Assembly (NCBI RefSeq): GCF_904849725.1
Contig: NC_058519.1
Span: 181,773,703-181,837,702, forward strand
DNA from: Hordeum vulgare subsp. vulgare
Taxonomy: Eukaryota > Streptophyta > Magnoliopsida > Poales > Poaceae
Length of the DNA: 64,000 nucleotides
Direction: 5' to 3'
The notes under the pieces were generated by a model that did not search any database, was not told the DNA's origin, and worked only from the letters and a program-made list of their open reading frames with translations. Of the stretch, positions 46,868-57,408 are shown in pieces (positions within the stretch are counted from its first letter, which is position 1; every line of letters starts with the position of its first letter). The position numbers were made by a program, and so were the translations under genes.

Positions 46868-47149
46868 TGTGAGCCCCGTGGCAACATTCTCCACTTGTTC
46901 AATGGCAGCACAAAACAAAACTTCATGACGGAGTTAAAGATTGCGTATCACCGATTGGCTACCAACTTCATAGTACGTCCATGGATCACGTGCAAGTCGT
47001 AGGACACGAAGTGTTTTTGTTCCTGAAACGAACATGCACGTTTTTCTAAGAGTTTGAGCCCCTTGTCTCATGCCTATAAATTTTGTAAATACAACCTTCC
47101 ACGCATCGGACAACTCATTCTTTATCACCGAGTCTCCTGCCATCGTCAC
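46868..47149 (-). pseudogene. Unrecognised gene fragment
   Basis: The minus frame from 47149 reads MTMAGDSVIKNELSDAWKVV, FTKFIGMRQGAQTLRKTC and RVLRLARDPWTYYEVGSQSV before a stop at 46934. The following bases continue in other frames (for example VLFCAAIEQVENVATGL). The composition is protein-like rather than random, and the fragment directly abuts the CACTA-type element at 47152. I cannot assign a family; it may be a piece of a captured or truncated host gene. Confidence 0.35.
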
Positions 47150-47151
47150 CT

Positions 47152-47474
47152 CACTACTAGGAGAAAATTTATAAATAAAAACTTAGCAGTGGCGTGGGGT
47201 AGGGGTGCATCGCTGCTGCTACTTAGTAGTAGCGCGTGACACATTCCAACGCTAAAGTAAAAAGTAGCATCGGGTAGGCAGGCCGGCGCTACTGCTAAGC
47301 GATCCCATCGTCACCCACCGGGGCTGCTCATAATAGTAGCGCTTGGCTAAAATCAGCGCTACTACTATTAACTTAGTAGTAGCGTGTGTCGGTGGCCCAC
47401 AGCAACGATGGGCCACCGACACGCGCTACTACTATAGTGCTTAGCAGTAGTGTTGTTCTACATCCCGTGTAGTG
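47152..47474. mobile_element. Miniature CACTA-type element
   Basis: 323 bp starting cactactaggagaaaa and ending cccgtgtagtg. Multiple subterminal tagtagtagcgc motifs occur in both orientations, as in Triticeae CACTA derivatives. The 3-bp flanks are cct and cta, so a clean duplication is not seen. The right half folds into a hairpin (47374-47434). Confidence 0.65.
47374..47434. repeat. Near-perfect hairpin, 26 bp arms
   Basis: Left arm 47374-47399 and right arm 47409-47434 are complementary at 25 of 26 positions with a 9-base loop (cagcaacga is at the centre). The arm carries tagtagtagcg and gtgtcggtggccca. Confidence 0.85.
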
Positions 47475-47479
47475 CTATC

Positions 47480-47780
47480 CCGCAACCATCTTTTGTCCCA
47501 CCCCGTCCCCTTTGCTATCTCCCACCTCTACCTCCCTCACTTAGTTCTTCCTTCTCCTACCTCTCTTCTCTCCCCCATTAATGCCCCCATCTACCATCTC
47601 CTCCATTAATGACCTCTCTTTTCTCTAGCTTCTTCCTCACTTTATTTGTCTCTCCCTCCTTCCTTTTTCTCCCCACTCCTACCTTTGTCTCACTAGCTAG
47701 CTCTCCCTCCCTCTCCACTAGTTTCTTGTCCAACATCACTACTTTCTTGTCCAACATCCCTAGCACCATTGTCCACCTTA
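47480..47780 (+). repeat. Polypyrimidine tract
   Basis: About 300 bp made almost only of C and T on the plus strand (ctccctcc, cttcctcac and similar). It contains the duplicated phrases cttgtccaacat (twice) and ccattaatg (twice). It sits between a miniature CACTA element and a MITE. Confidence 0.7.
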
Positions 47781-47790
47781 ATTTCTATTA

Positions 47791-48042
47791 CTCCATCCGG
47801 CCTTTTTTACTCGCACATAAGAATTGTTTGAAGTCAAACTTTGTAAAGTGTTGACAAATTTTATAAAAAATATCAACATCCATAATATGATATCAATATC
47901 ATTAGATGCGTTATGAATTGAATTTTCATATTATATAAATTTAGTAATATAGATGGTGATATTTTTCATATAAATATGGTCAAATATTACAAATCTTGAC
48001 TTCAAAATTTTTTACATGCTAAGTAGAAAGGACTGGAGAGAG
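47791..48042. mobile_element. Mariner/Stowaway-like MITE, 252 bp
   Basis: ctccatccggccttttttac at the left and gaaaggactggagagag at the right are degenerate inverted ends of the ctccctccg type. They are flanked by ta (47789-47790 and 48043-48044). The internal arms (gaagtcaaactttgtaaagt / caaatcttgacttcaa) are also inverted. Confidence 0.7.
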
Positions 48043-48051
48043 TATTCCGCA

Positions 48052-48335
48052 ATTCTCTAGAGTATCTTCTTGTAGGATCCAAAAGAAAAACTTCTGGTAG
48101 AGACTAATGATGCCATACAAAATGTTTGAAGAGGTGTTTGTGAAAACAAACTATTTTCTCTTTAGCATTGGTGCTTATTTGTTAATCAGGGATGATGAGA
48201 GGGCTTCAGTGGGCATCTTGCCAAACCTAATCCCTATCCTCACGCGAAAACAATTATTATATTAGTTAGTGGACGAACATTAAATTCTACACGAACCATA
48301 CACCAAAGAAGTGTTGGGGTATCCTCCTCTTGTGG
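48052..48335. other. No supported feature (flank of solo LTR)
   Basis: Unclassified sequence that resumes at 49857 after the solo LTR (gtatcctcctcttgtggg|ttgtgaggagac...). No frame or terminal repeat could be supported. Confidence 0.4.
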
Positions 48336-48340
48336 GTTGT

Positions 48341-49851
48341 TGCTTCTCCTGTAGGAGTTTGTTAGACTTTCCTGGAGAGGAAGGGTGATCTAGCAAATCC
48401 GTAGAAATTATTTCATTCAGTTAAGAACCAATGTTATATCCAGCAAGTAGGAGTATCCAACCTAACAAGGTAAGCAACACCTACACACAAACAAAAAAAT
48501 GTGTGCACCCTAACTTGGCAAGGGTGTTGTTAACCGCCTTGTCTTGTTAGTTGCAAGATTAAAAGAAAATAATGATAAATAGTGATATAGAAAAATAAAA
48601 AATGGTAGAAGTAAATGAAAGAGCAATATGAGGGACACAATTATTGATAGAGAACGGACCCGGAGGCCATAGGTTCACTAGTGGCATCTCTCTCGGAAGC
48701 ACGTACTGGCATGGTAAACAATTTATTGTTGGGCCACTAACATAAAAGTAGCACTAATAAGTATGGTCATTCATGGCATAATCTTATATATGCATCACGT
48801 CTGTGACAAGTATATCGTAATCCAATTACATCTACTATTATTAGTCCACACCAAAACCGCTATCCAGCATGCATTTCTAGTTATTAAGTTTACTAAAAAA
48901 TAAAGTAATGCAATAAGCAAGATGCCATGATCTAGACAGAAAGAAACCGCAATAAGATCAATCACCGTCGTTTTATCCTTTGTAGCAACAACACATCACG
49001 TGCCTTCTCCCCATTCTGTCACTGGAATATAGATCACTATGAGGTTGAACCCACTACTATGCACCACTGTCTCTCAAGACTTACCCATCTATCTTGGTGA
49101 GGGAACATAGATATCTCGAAAAGCATAGATAGCTACTCAATTATACATCAAAGAAACTTAAGAAGGTTCAATTATATTCAATGAACAATCTGATCACAAC
49201 ACACCATAAGAATTACATTGGATTTACACAAAGGAGAATATTGTAGTGAAGATCCAAAAGAGAGAGAGAGAAAAGTCATCTAGCTACTACTATGGATCCG
49301 TAGGTCCTCAAAAACCACTCACACATCATCATGAAGGCAACAAGGTTGATGAAAAGGTCTCCCGTGGAGGCTTCCCCCTCCTCCAGAGTATCAAACCATT
49401 GCCCTAGATGGGCCTTCTTTAGAACAAAGGCTTGTGGTGATGATAAAATTCTCTCATCTATCTCTCGGAGGGTTTAGGGAATTACGGAATTTATATGCAC
49501 AGGAATTAGGTCAAACGAACCAGCTAGGGGCCCTGAAGCCCAGGTGGCGGGGCCACCCCTGGCCGCACAACCTGCCCTTGTGGCTAGTTAGCGGGTCCTC
49601 TCTTGGCTTCCCAAAGCTTCTAGGTTCTCTCATACTCCAAAAAAACGACAAAATTTGGCATCATATTTGGACCTTCCTAGATATGGTTTTCCTGCGAAAG
49701 TAAAAACAAGCAAAAAACAAGAACTTGAACTAGACACTAAATTAATAAGTTAGTCTAGAAAACAATAAAAAATAAAAAATAAAGCATACAAAAGTGATAA
49801 TATGATAGCATTAAATAATAATAAAAATATAGATACGTTTGATACATATCA
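48341..49851 (-). mobile_element. Solo Athila-type LTR
   Basis: 1511 bp with plus-strand ends tgcttctcctg...gatacatatca, flanked by gttgt on both sides (48336-48340 and 49852-49856). The minus strand starts TGATATGTATCAAACGTATC, a decayed TGATACGTCTCC terminus. It contains the family landmarks (gaacggacccggaggccatag, ccgctatccagcatgcat, ctactatggatccgtaggt). There is no internal region, so it is the product of LTR-LTR recombination. Confidence 0.88.
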
Positions 49852-49856
49852 GTTGT

Positions 49857-50850
49857 GAGGAGACACAATGGGGCCATTCATGCAACACATTCATGTGGAA
49901 AAAACCACTACACATTAGGGTTTTGACCTATGGTTGGATTTGCAGGTGAGAGATGGGGATGTGTTACCAACACAAGTGATGAAAATTAGGTCAGCCTCCA
50001 TTAAAGAAGAAGATAAAAGCAAGAAAAAAAGGGAAAAGAGAGGAAGATTGAAGGAAGAGCTTGCAAGCAAGCAAAGGGAGCTCCTCCCCAAGGTTGTCAT
50101 AGTCTTGATACACTACCTTGTCTCCTTTAAGCTATGATTCCATCACCTTTGATGATATTTTTCTAATCCCTAGTTCTTGAGCATCAAATCTAATTATTGC
50201 CATCCAAGATAGTCAGATCTTGATGTATGAGAGCATCTAGTGCTATCAAGAAGGAACTTGTCTGTATCCCACCTTTGATTATAGTGTAAGAAGATTTGGG
50301 TGCATCAGCTCATGTTTTTCCTTCAACTCAGGGCTTTACATGTAAAAATATTGTTGTTCATCTCTGCTAATTTTCTACTACCATTCTGTGTATTTTCGCT
50401 TGGCACAAGAGCCGTGAGATGGATGTTTGGTGTGTAGTGCTACGCTAGAGAAACTTATAGAAAGAACTTATATTCCGCCCTAAGTTTTGCTTGGCAGAAC
50501 TTACTCCATTTTCGTCCAAGTTTTGGCTTTCGTGACTGAACAAATATATGTGTCTTAGTTGCATAGGAGGTGGTGTTGAAGTTACTTTATTTCTGTTGTG
50601 TTGTGCTTAGATCACTGGTAATTGTGTGCTAATTCCCAATAGGAAGAACATCAAATGGGCATGAAAGGAACAAAAGACGTAATTGTTTCCACCTAGTCAC
50701 CAAACAAGACTCTTTTAAAAATGTCGCATTTGCCTCTTGCTAGGTTATCTATAGTTAAGGTCAAATCTTTGTCGAAGTAACACATGTATATTTTAACCTA
50801 TTTTTCTTTTTCTAAATATACCCCTTACGAAATACACACCTATTGTTGAC
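49857..50850. other. No supported feature
   Basis: AT-rich sequence with a short Lys/Glu-rich frame (49934-50137) that I cannot support as a gene. No terminal repeats seen. Confidence 0.4.
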
Positions 50851-50856
50851 GAGATC

Positions 50857-51420
50857 AACATACACATGACATGAAGAAGCCCTCCGTAGCGTGTAACTGC
50901 CAATGAAATACACCGGGGTCTTGCGATAGGTTGATTGTCACGAGTCTATAGACTAGATACAACCAAGTTGTCCACGCATCCCAATTAGTGTCCTTCAAAA
51001 CTCGATATTTAAAGGACTCGGCCCTAATAACAATATTGTTGATATCTGTATACACTGCACAAATACTATGTAGGTTAGGGTATGAAGCTCAATAGAGATA
51101 CCAACAATCCAAGTATCCTCCTAAACTCTCATGTTGTGAGCATTAAAAGACAATAATGAATCCTCGATAAATAAATCAGCCATGATCCACATCGAACCTT
51201 CCTAGAGTGAGGAATCAACCGATTTTGCCGGCAAGAAGATTGACTAACCATTTACGAGGAAACACTTGTTCTTGACCTAAAGCTAACACATACTTTTGTT
51301 TATGATCATTGCTTTGCCAAAAATAATTTGGATCTATAATAGTCCAATCTTTTTCGTACTCCTTTAGATATTTGACAAAAGGATATCACAAACATTGGTG
51401 AACTAGTGATCCCACATGGC
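50857..51420 (-). pseudogene. Probable LINE remnant, region after the RT domain
   Basis: Minus frames give KEYEKDWTIIDPNYFWQSND (near 51330-51390), KWLVNLLAGKIG (near 51225-51260) and NWDAWTTWLYLVYRLVTINL with SQDPGVFHWQLHATEGFF (50870-50985). The order of a W-rich loop, 'hwnl'-like motif and preceding 'KWL.kLL' resembles the segment between the RT and the zinc-binding region in plant LINEs. There is no YADD catalytic motif in the window. Frames are broken repeatedly, so the assignment is tentative. Confidence 0.4.
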
Positions 51421-51976
51421 TCGAACTTCCATGTGCGAGTGCCTAATCCGAATGGTCTTTGAGATAACAATACTCATGCTGCCACAATTAAGATTGTTGA
51501 TTCATCGATCAACGATTGGAGCTTGACTCAACTCATGTTCTTTATCTCATTCAACATTTTTGAGATCTAGAATGTTGGTCGGATTTTAAATGGAGTTAAG
51601 ACTTTAGAAGAGGAGTAGTGAGGGGGAATAGTGTGCTTGTCATGTGGCTTCTGCAGATCAATTTCAATATAGATCTAACATCCAAATTATAGGGTGAAAG
51701 ATATTCCAAATTTTTCGTTGATTTTTTACCCTAGATGGAATTTTTACTCTATAACATGCCAAATCCTTATAACATTCATGGCAATTTTATCTATTTTCGC
51801 ATGACAAATATGGTCGTGAGATTTTTAGCGCTGAAATATGGCATGAGATTTCAGCATTTCTTCCTTCTTGCGGCGTGGCATGCAGCTTGAAGAGAATGCG
51901 ACCACATCCAACAATGGATAGACAGGTTGAGTTTGATGTGTTCCAAGCTCGTCCTTGGAGAACTAACTTTAAACTT

Positions 51977-52095
51977 TAGGCCCTGTTTGATTTAAAGGAA
52001 TTTGGCAGGATTCTAATCCTGAGGATGATTTCCTCTATGGGTTGTTTGATACATATGATTGCCCTCCATGGGATTTTCTAAAAGGATTCACTTGT
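51977..52095. mobile_element. Small DNA-transposon-like repeat
   Basis: Starts ttaggccctgtttgatttaaagg and contains aggaatt/aggattc repeats and a second ttgtttgata. Related to 40425-40500. It abuts and probably truncates the gag-like sequence of element L at about 52100. The right end is uncertain. Confidence 0.35.
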
Positions 52096-53218
52096 ACTAG
52101 TTTTCATAGGAATTTTTCATCCACACCAACCTCATAGAAGCATGCGAAGTTTTATTCCTATTCTTTTTATTTTTCTTCTTAGGTGAACTAGGTGTGCTAT
52201 TATTAACTCTTTGGGAATCTTGTTCAGTTCTCTTAAGATGGCCTTTGGGATGTAGAGGATCCCGAGTCATTTTACCTCCTTTTGTATCTACTCCATATGT
52301 ATGCTTACTATTCTTATTATGCATGTCCCTAAATTAATCATTTTGTGATTTAGCAACTTGTTCACGCTGAGTGTGAACCATAGAATAATGCTTACATAAA
52401 CCTTTAACATCGTTATAAATCCTAACAAGGACATCAATCAAGAATTCAATCATAATAGAGTCGCATTTCAATTGATGACTTATTTGCATATTGAAGTGTT
52501 CTTGTTTGATGATAAAACTATCAAATTTCATCTAAGCACACACTTGGACATTTTTTATAAGGAATGACACCCACATCAAACCTATAAAGATAATTTACGT
52601 CTACTACTAGTGTTAGAACATTGACTCAGTGTACTTCTTCAATAGGTGGTAGGTCCTTAACATCTTCAGATCTAATACCTTTCTCATTCATAGTTTTCTT
52701 AGCTTTTTTTCATTTCTTCTGGATCGAGGAATATAATATCTCTCTTCTTTGGATTTGTCTTAGGCGGTAGTTTAGGAAGTGTTCACTCATTGAAATTTTT
52801 CAATAATTTCTTAAATAAGTCATGAGCTTGTCCAACTGTTCTTTCCCAGAAAACAGAACCAACACAACTATCTAAGTAGTCCCTAGAAGCATTTTTCACT
52901 CCATTATAGAAGATATCAAGTAGTTCTTTTTTCTTAAGAGGATGGTCACGCAAATCATTTAATAATTGGAGAAGCCTGCCCCAAGCTAGAGGGAGGCATT
53001 CTTCCTCAAGTTGCACAAAGTTAGATATTTCATGTAAGGCAGATTGTTTCTTATGAGCAGAAACATATTTCTTAGAAAAGTAGTAAATCACACTCGAGGG
53101 ACTACATACACAACCTCGAGCAATATTATTAAGGCATATATTAGCATCACCATACAATGAGAAAGGAAACAACTTAAGAATGTAACAGTAGAAAATCTTT
53201 TCCTCTTGAGCAAAGAGG

Positions 53219-53223
53219 GTGGC
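53219..53223. repeat. Target-site duplication of K, left copy (gtggc)
   Basis: Compare gtgga at 55641-55645 (last base differs). Confidence 0.7.
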
Positions 53224-55640
53224 TGTTAGATCATATTTCTCCAGATGTGGTTTCAGTAATGGATGGCAATCCCTATGGAGTAATGGTTGTCGTAATTTAT
53301 ATTTTTACGATTTGTCCATAGGCATTTCTTGAAGTCCATCTATTGGTTTCAAGGAGTTTATATGATGACCAAGGTGGTATTCAAGGTATTATCCAATGAA
53401 TGGTCATAAAGATACAAGGTTAATCAAGACCAAGTCAAAGAGTAAATCAAGTTGATCAACACACAAAGCATACAAGATGTGCCAAGAGGGCTCAAGTGAT
53501 CCCATGGTATGGTAAGCATTGTTCATTACGCTTTTGTGTACTAACCCATGGTCTTCGTCAGAGTTCTATGTGGGGTTAGGTGTGTTTCCTTGCGTCAAGA
53601 GGAAGATCTCATTCAACCCATGAAGGATGACATCAAGTGGTGATCGTCATCAAGATTACGACATGCAAATTCAAGTGGAGCATCACGGAGATACCATGCT
53701 TGAAGCTTGTTGTCCATTGTGATGGTAATGGACATGTGAAGATGTGCTGAAGAGTGGCTCACCCATAATGGATTATGGGGCAGAAATTTACAAGTCTTCA
53801 TCGAGCGAGCGCAATCAATAAAGGTGGTCCATCTTGAGGAAGTCAATATCGTCATAATCTAGCTCTAGTGTATTGTGTGCAAGGTGTAGGTTCGCCCTTG
53901 ATAGATTTTTCTATTTTAGGATAGATTGTCGTATTGTCAAGGGGGGATCTCAAGTGAGTTGCTTGATCGTATCATTCGTTGAGATCTAAAACCATTTGCA
54001 TCCTTGCATCATATTTCTTGGTATTTTTTTGGTGATTCTCTTTGTGAGTTGTAGAGCTTTATGGTCATCTTCATGACAAGCTCATGTTCATCAAAAACGG
54101 AGTCCACATGCATCTTATATGATGTTTTCAATTTGGGAGTTTTTGCCGGTTCTTCATTCATAGAGGTTTCACATCTCTATATCATTGGATTTTTCATAAC
54201 TGCATGTTCCTAAGATTTCTTTATCCAACAAGCTTGAGTTTGCTCAATTTGGAGCTCGTATGCGAAATTATGGCAGTTTGAGTACGAGAGCTAATTTTTC
54301 TATACAGGAGGTAGTACCGCTTGGGAGGTAATCCCGTTGTGTACTACCACTCCTACTTCCGCTTAAATATTTTCTCTAGCTTCTTCGGGGTCTTTTTACA
54401 TTTTGAGCGGTAGTACCGCTTGGGGGAGCAGTAGTACCGCTTCAGCAGTAGTACGGCTGGGGCACACGGTAGTACCGCTCGGACGACACTACAGCCCCGA
54501 GATCTTTGTCATTTTCATGTTTTTCTTTGAAACTTCCGTTCCAGCGGAAGTACCGCTCGCCTGAGCGGTACTACCGCTCGTGCACTGACTGAGTGCATAA
54601 CTGTTTGATTTGGGGAGGCCTATAAAAGGGGGTCTTCTTCCCCATTGGTTTTCTATTCGTTGAGCTCGTTTTTGCCCCCCCCCCCCATTGTTGAGCTTCT
54701 TAGAGATTCCTAACTCTCAATCCCTCCAATGATTCTTGATAGTTCTTGAGGGAAAATAGAGAGGAGATCTAGATCCACATTTCCACCAATCACTTTCTCC
54801 TCTATGTGAAGGCAACCCCTTGGATCTTTATCTTAGAGGTCTTTGTGAGATCCTTGTTCTTCCTCTCATATTCCTCCATAGATTTTGTTGTTGTTGATGG
54901 ATTTGACCACTTCGTGTGTTCTTGCCATTGAATTAGTTGGATCGGCTTGAGTTCTCCATGGTGATACATGGAAGTGAAAAGCTGAAAAGGTTATTACCCT
55001 TTGGTACTTGGTACCATAGAGATTGTTCTTCGTGGATGCTTTGGCGTCCTATAAGCTTGGTGGTGCCTTGGAGCTCAATCATTGTGGTGTAAAGCTCCGG
55101 GCAAGCGTCAGGGTCTCCAATTAAGTTGTGGAGATTGCCCCGAGCATTTGATGTCATAACGGGGCCACAATTCATTGTGGTGAAGCTTCATTGTGTCGTT
55201 GGGAGCCTCTAATTAAGTTGTGGAGATTGCCCCAACCTTGTTTGTACGGGTTCAGTGACCGCCCTCAAGGGTTTGTTAGTGGAATCGCGACATCTTGCAT
55301 TGTGCAAGGGTGCGAGGAGATTATGGTGTACTTAGTGGCATCTTGGGGAGTATTGCGCCTCCACACCGCTCCAAATGGAGATTAGCACCCGCAAGGGTGT
55401 GAACTTCGAGATACATCATCATCTCCGCGTGCCTCGATTATCTCTTACCCAAGCCTTCTATCTATCAGTTAGTTGTTTATCTTGCTTAGCATAAGTTGTT
55501 GGTGCACATAGGTGAGCCTAGTTGTTTTAGGTTTTGCGCTTGACAAATTAAACGTTAGTTTTATTCCATATTTGTTCAAAAATCATAATTATTTTGAAGC
55601 GCCTATTCACCCCCCTCTAGGCGACATCCATGTCCTTTCA
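53224..55640 (+). mobile_element. Solo LTR K inside the gag of element L
   Basis: 2417 bp beginning tgttagatcatatttctcc and ending catgtcctttca, i.e. TG...CA ends, flanked by gtggc/gtgga. It disrupts the gag frame of L, which resumes on the far side. It contains a 12-base C run (about 54675) and a cluster of cggtagtaccg palindromes (54305-54585). A second copy of the family starts at 63659. No internal region is present, so I cannot say whether it is copia or gypsy. Confidence 0.82.
54305..54585. repeat. Cluster of gcggtagtaccgct near-palindromes
   Basis: At least eight copies or variants (ggtagtaccgctt, agcggtagtaccgcttg, cagtagtaccgctt, cggtagtaccgctcg, ggaagtaccgctcg, gagcggtactaccgctc), several fully self-complementary, lie within 280 bp of the K LTR. 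Confidence 0.8.
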
Positions 55641-55909
55641 GTGGAATATAATTTAATTTAGTGAGATGTCCAACAACTATTTCAGAATCATAACCATGGA
55701 AAGGATAGGATTCTACCAAAGTAATAAGTTCAAGATCAATAGAGAATTCATAATCCTTCGGGTAACAAAAATAGAAAAAGTTGCAAACTTAGGATCATAA
55801 TACGACATTTGGTTCATAGAATTTTCTTTATGCTTAGCAATTACATCACCAAGAATCTCCGTATTATCACAGGTAAGTATTTCTTTAGCAATCTCTCCAT
55901 CCATTGTAT

Positions 55910-56006
55910 AACCCTCAGTTCAATAGCTTTAAATAACGGATAACGGGATGGTAGCGAATTGGGGTCCGCATAGCGGAATGTGGATAGCGGGTGATATTGT
56001 GGGCGC
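55910..56006. other. Short unclassified stretch with ataacgg/tagcgg repeats
   Basis: ataacggataacggg and tagcggaatgtggatagcggg between the L gag start and the next LTR. No leader or primer site for L is visible here. Confidence 0.3.
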
Positions 56007-56058
56007 TGATACGTCTCCAACGTATCTATAATTTTTTACTGTTTCCATGCAATTATAT

Positions 56059-56905
56059 CACTAGTTCTTTTTTGTCAAAACATAGTTCTTTTCGTATAGA
56101 AACTTAGTTATTTTTTGTATAAACTTAGTTCTTTTTTGTTGTATAAACTTAGTTCTTTTTTGTAGAAACTTAAATCTTTTTTGCTGTAGAAACTTAGTTC
56201 TTTTTTCTTGTAGAAACTTAGTATTTCTTTTATTGTACAAACTTAGTTCTTTTTTGTTGTACAAACTTAGTTATTTTTTGGTGTAGAAACTTAGTTCTTT
56301 TTATTGTAGAAACTTAGTTCCTTTTATATAGAAACTTCGCTCTCTTTGTAGAAACTTAGTCCTTTTTTGTTGTAGAAACTTAGTTATTTTTGTAGAAACT
56401 TAGTTCCTTTTTTGTAGAAACTTAGTTCTTTTTTGTTGTAGAAACTTAGTTCTTTTTTGTTTTAAAACTTTGTTCTTTTTTGTAGAAACTTAGTTCTTTT
56501 TGTATAGAAACTTAGTTCTTTTTTGTAGAAACTTAGTTCTTTTTTGTTGTAGAAACTTAGTTCTTTTTTGTAGAAACTTAGTTCTTTTTTTTGTAGTGAT
56601 GTAGTTCTTTTTTGTAATATAAAGTTAGTTCTTTTTGTTGTAGAAACTTGGTTCTTTTTTGTAGAAACTTAGTTCTTTGTTTGTAGAAACGTAGTTCTTT
56701 TTTTAACAGAAACTTAGTTCTTTTTTTGTTGTAGAAACTTAGTTCTTTTTTTAGAAACTTAGTTCTTTTCGGTATAAAACTTAGTTCTTTTTGTAGAAAC
56801 TTAGTTCTTCTTTGTTGTAAAAACTTAATTATTTTTTGTTGTTAAAATTTAGTTCTTTTTTTTGTAAAAACTTAGTTATTTTTGTTGTAGAAACTTATTT
56901 CTTTT
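56059..56905. repeat. Tandem array of about 39 copies of gtagaaacttagttctttttt
   Basis: Units of about 15-27 bp built on gtagaaacttagttc plus a T run, with variation mostly in T-run length and an optional gtt. The unit's tagttctttttt core is also the first sequence after the terminal cac, so the array runs to the very end of the CACTA element. Confidence 0.9.
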
Positions 56906-57085
56906 TATACTACAACATGGCCGACTCTAGCATGTGGGAAGGCTCGTGTGAGCACTAGTGGGTGTTTTCCAAAGAGAAAGGCGAATTGAGCACGGACCAC
57001 GTAATATGGTTGCAAATAACATGCATGAACATTGCAAATATAAATATATCTAACCATTAATTAATTCTTGATGTTTTGAAACCCT

Positions 57086-57408
57086 TGCAAGGCATACAAA
57101 CAAGCTTCGCGTTCTCTAGCACCCGAAGAAGATAAGACATGTGACGTCAACGTGCTCAATCAAGAGCTAATTGCGGCACATAAGAGTACCATCAAGTCCA
57201 GACATGAGATTAATGATTCCCTTAAGAAGGAGAGGGATACTATTATCGATGACAATTCTATTGCCATTCGTAAGATTTGCAGCTTGAACATCAGATCGCG
57301 TTTCTGAATGTTGACATAAGTTATTACAAGAAGCACATAGACGTCGTGAATTCCGAAATCATTAAATTTAAGACGGAGAAAGCCCATTACATTATGGAGG
57401 GGGGATGA
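57086..57408 (+). pseudogene. Coiled-coil protein fragment inside the CACTA element
   Basis: The plus frame reads CKAYKQASRSLAPEEDKTCD, VNVLNQELIAAHKSTIKSRH and EINDSLKKERDTIIDDNSIA. After a one-base shift near 57287 it continues LEHQIAFLNVDISYYKKHID, VVNSEIIKFKTEKAHYIMEG to a stop at 57406. It is rich in Lys, Glu, Ile and Leu with heptad spacing. It is followed by an untranslated-looking stretch with repeated tagcatcttttgtgaa. I do not recognise a family. It may be the second protein of CACTA elements or a captured exon; the shift could be a lost intron or a mutation. Confidence 0.5.

Larger units (their letters stand above)
52097..55907 (-). pseudogene. Athila-group gag of element L, split by solo LTR K
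   Basis: Minus strand in order: MDGEIAKEILTCDNTEILGD from 55904, then in a shifted frame YPKDYEFSIDLELI to 55641; after the K insertion, ATLFAQEEK, FPFSLYGDANICLNNIARGC, SNFVQLEEECLPLAWGRLLQ, LDIFYNGVKNASRDYLDSC and AHDLFKKLLKNFNE (53223-52783); then MKFDSFIIKQEH to KSQND (52531-52334) and an Asn/Lys/Ser-rich segment (52324-52097). The W-G-R-LL...FYNG block is the retrotransposon gag core of Athila-type gypsy elements. Stops and frameshifts separate the parts. No protease or RT lies downstream, and no LTR or primer site upstream. Confidence 0.8.

Noticed and set aside
49934..50137. 67-codon Lys/Glu-rich frame
   Set aside because: The low-complexity basic composition arises from an AAG/GAG-rich stretch; there is no supporting context.
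54661..54690. Poly-C run as an assembly artefact
   Set aside because: Possible, but a C run of 12 within an LTR is not unusual and cannot be judged from one sequence.
56059..56905. CRISPR-like array
   Set aside because: Units are contiguous with no unique spacers of constant length, unit length varies, and the array lies in a plant transposon.
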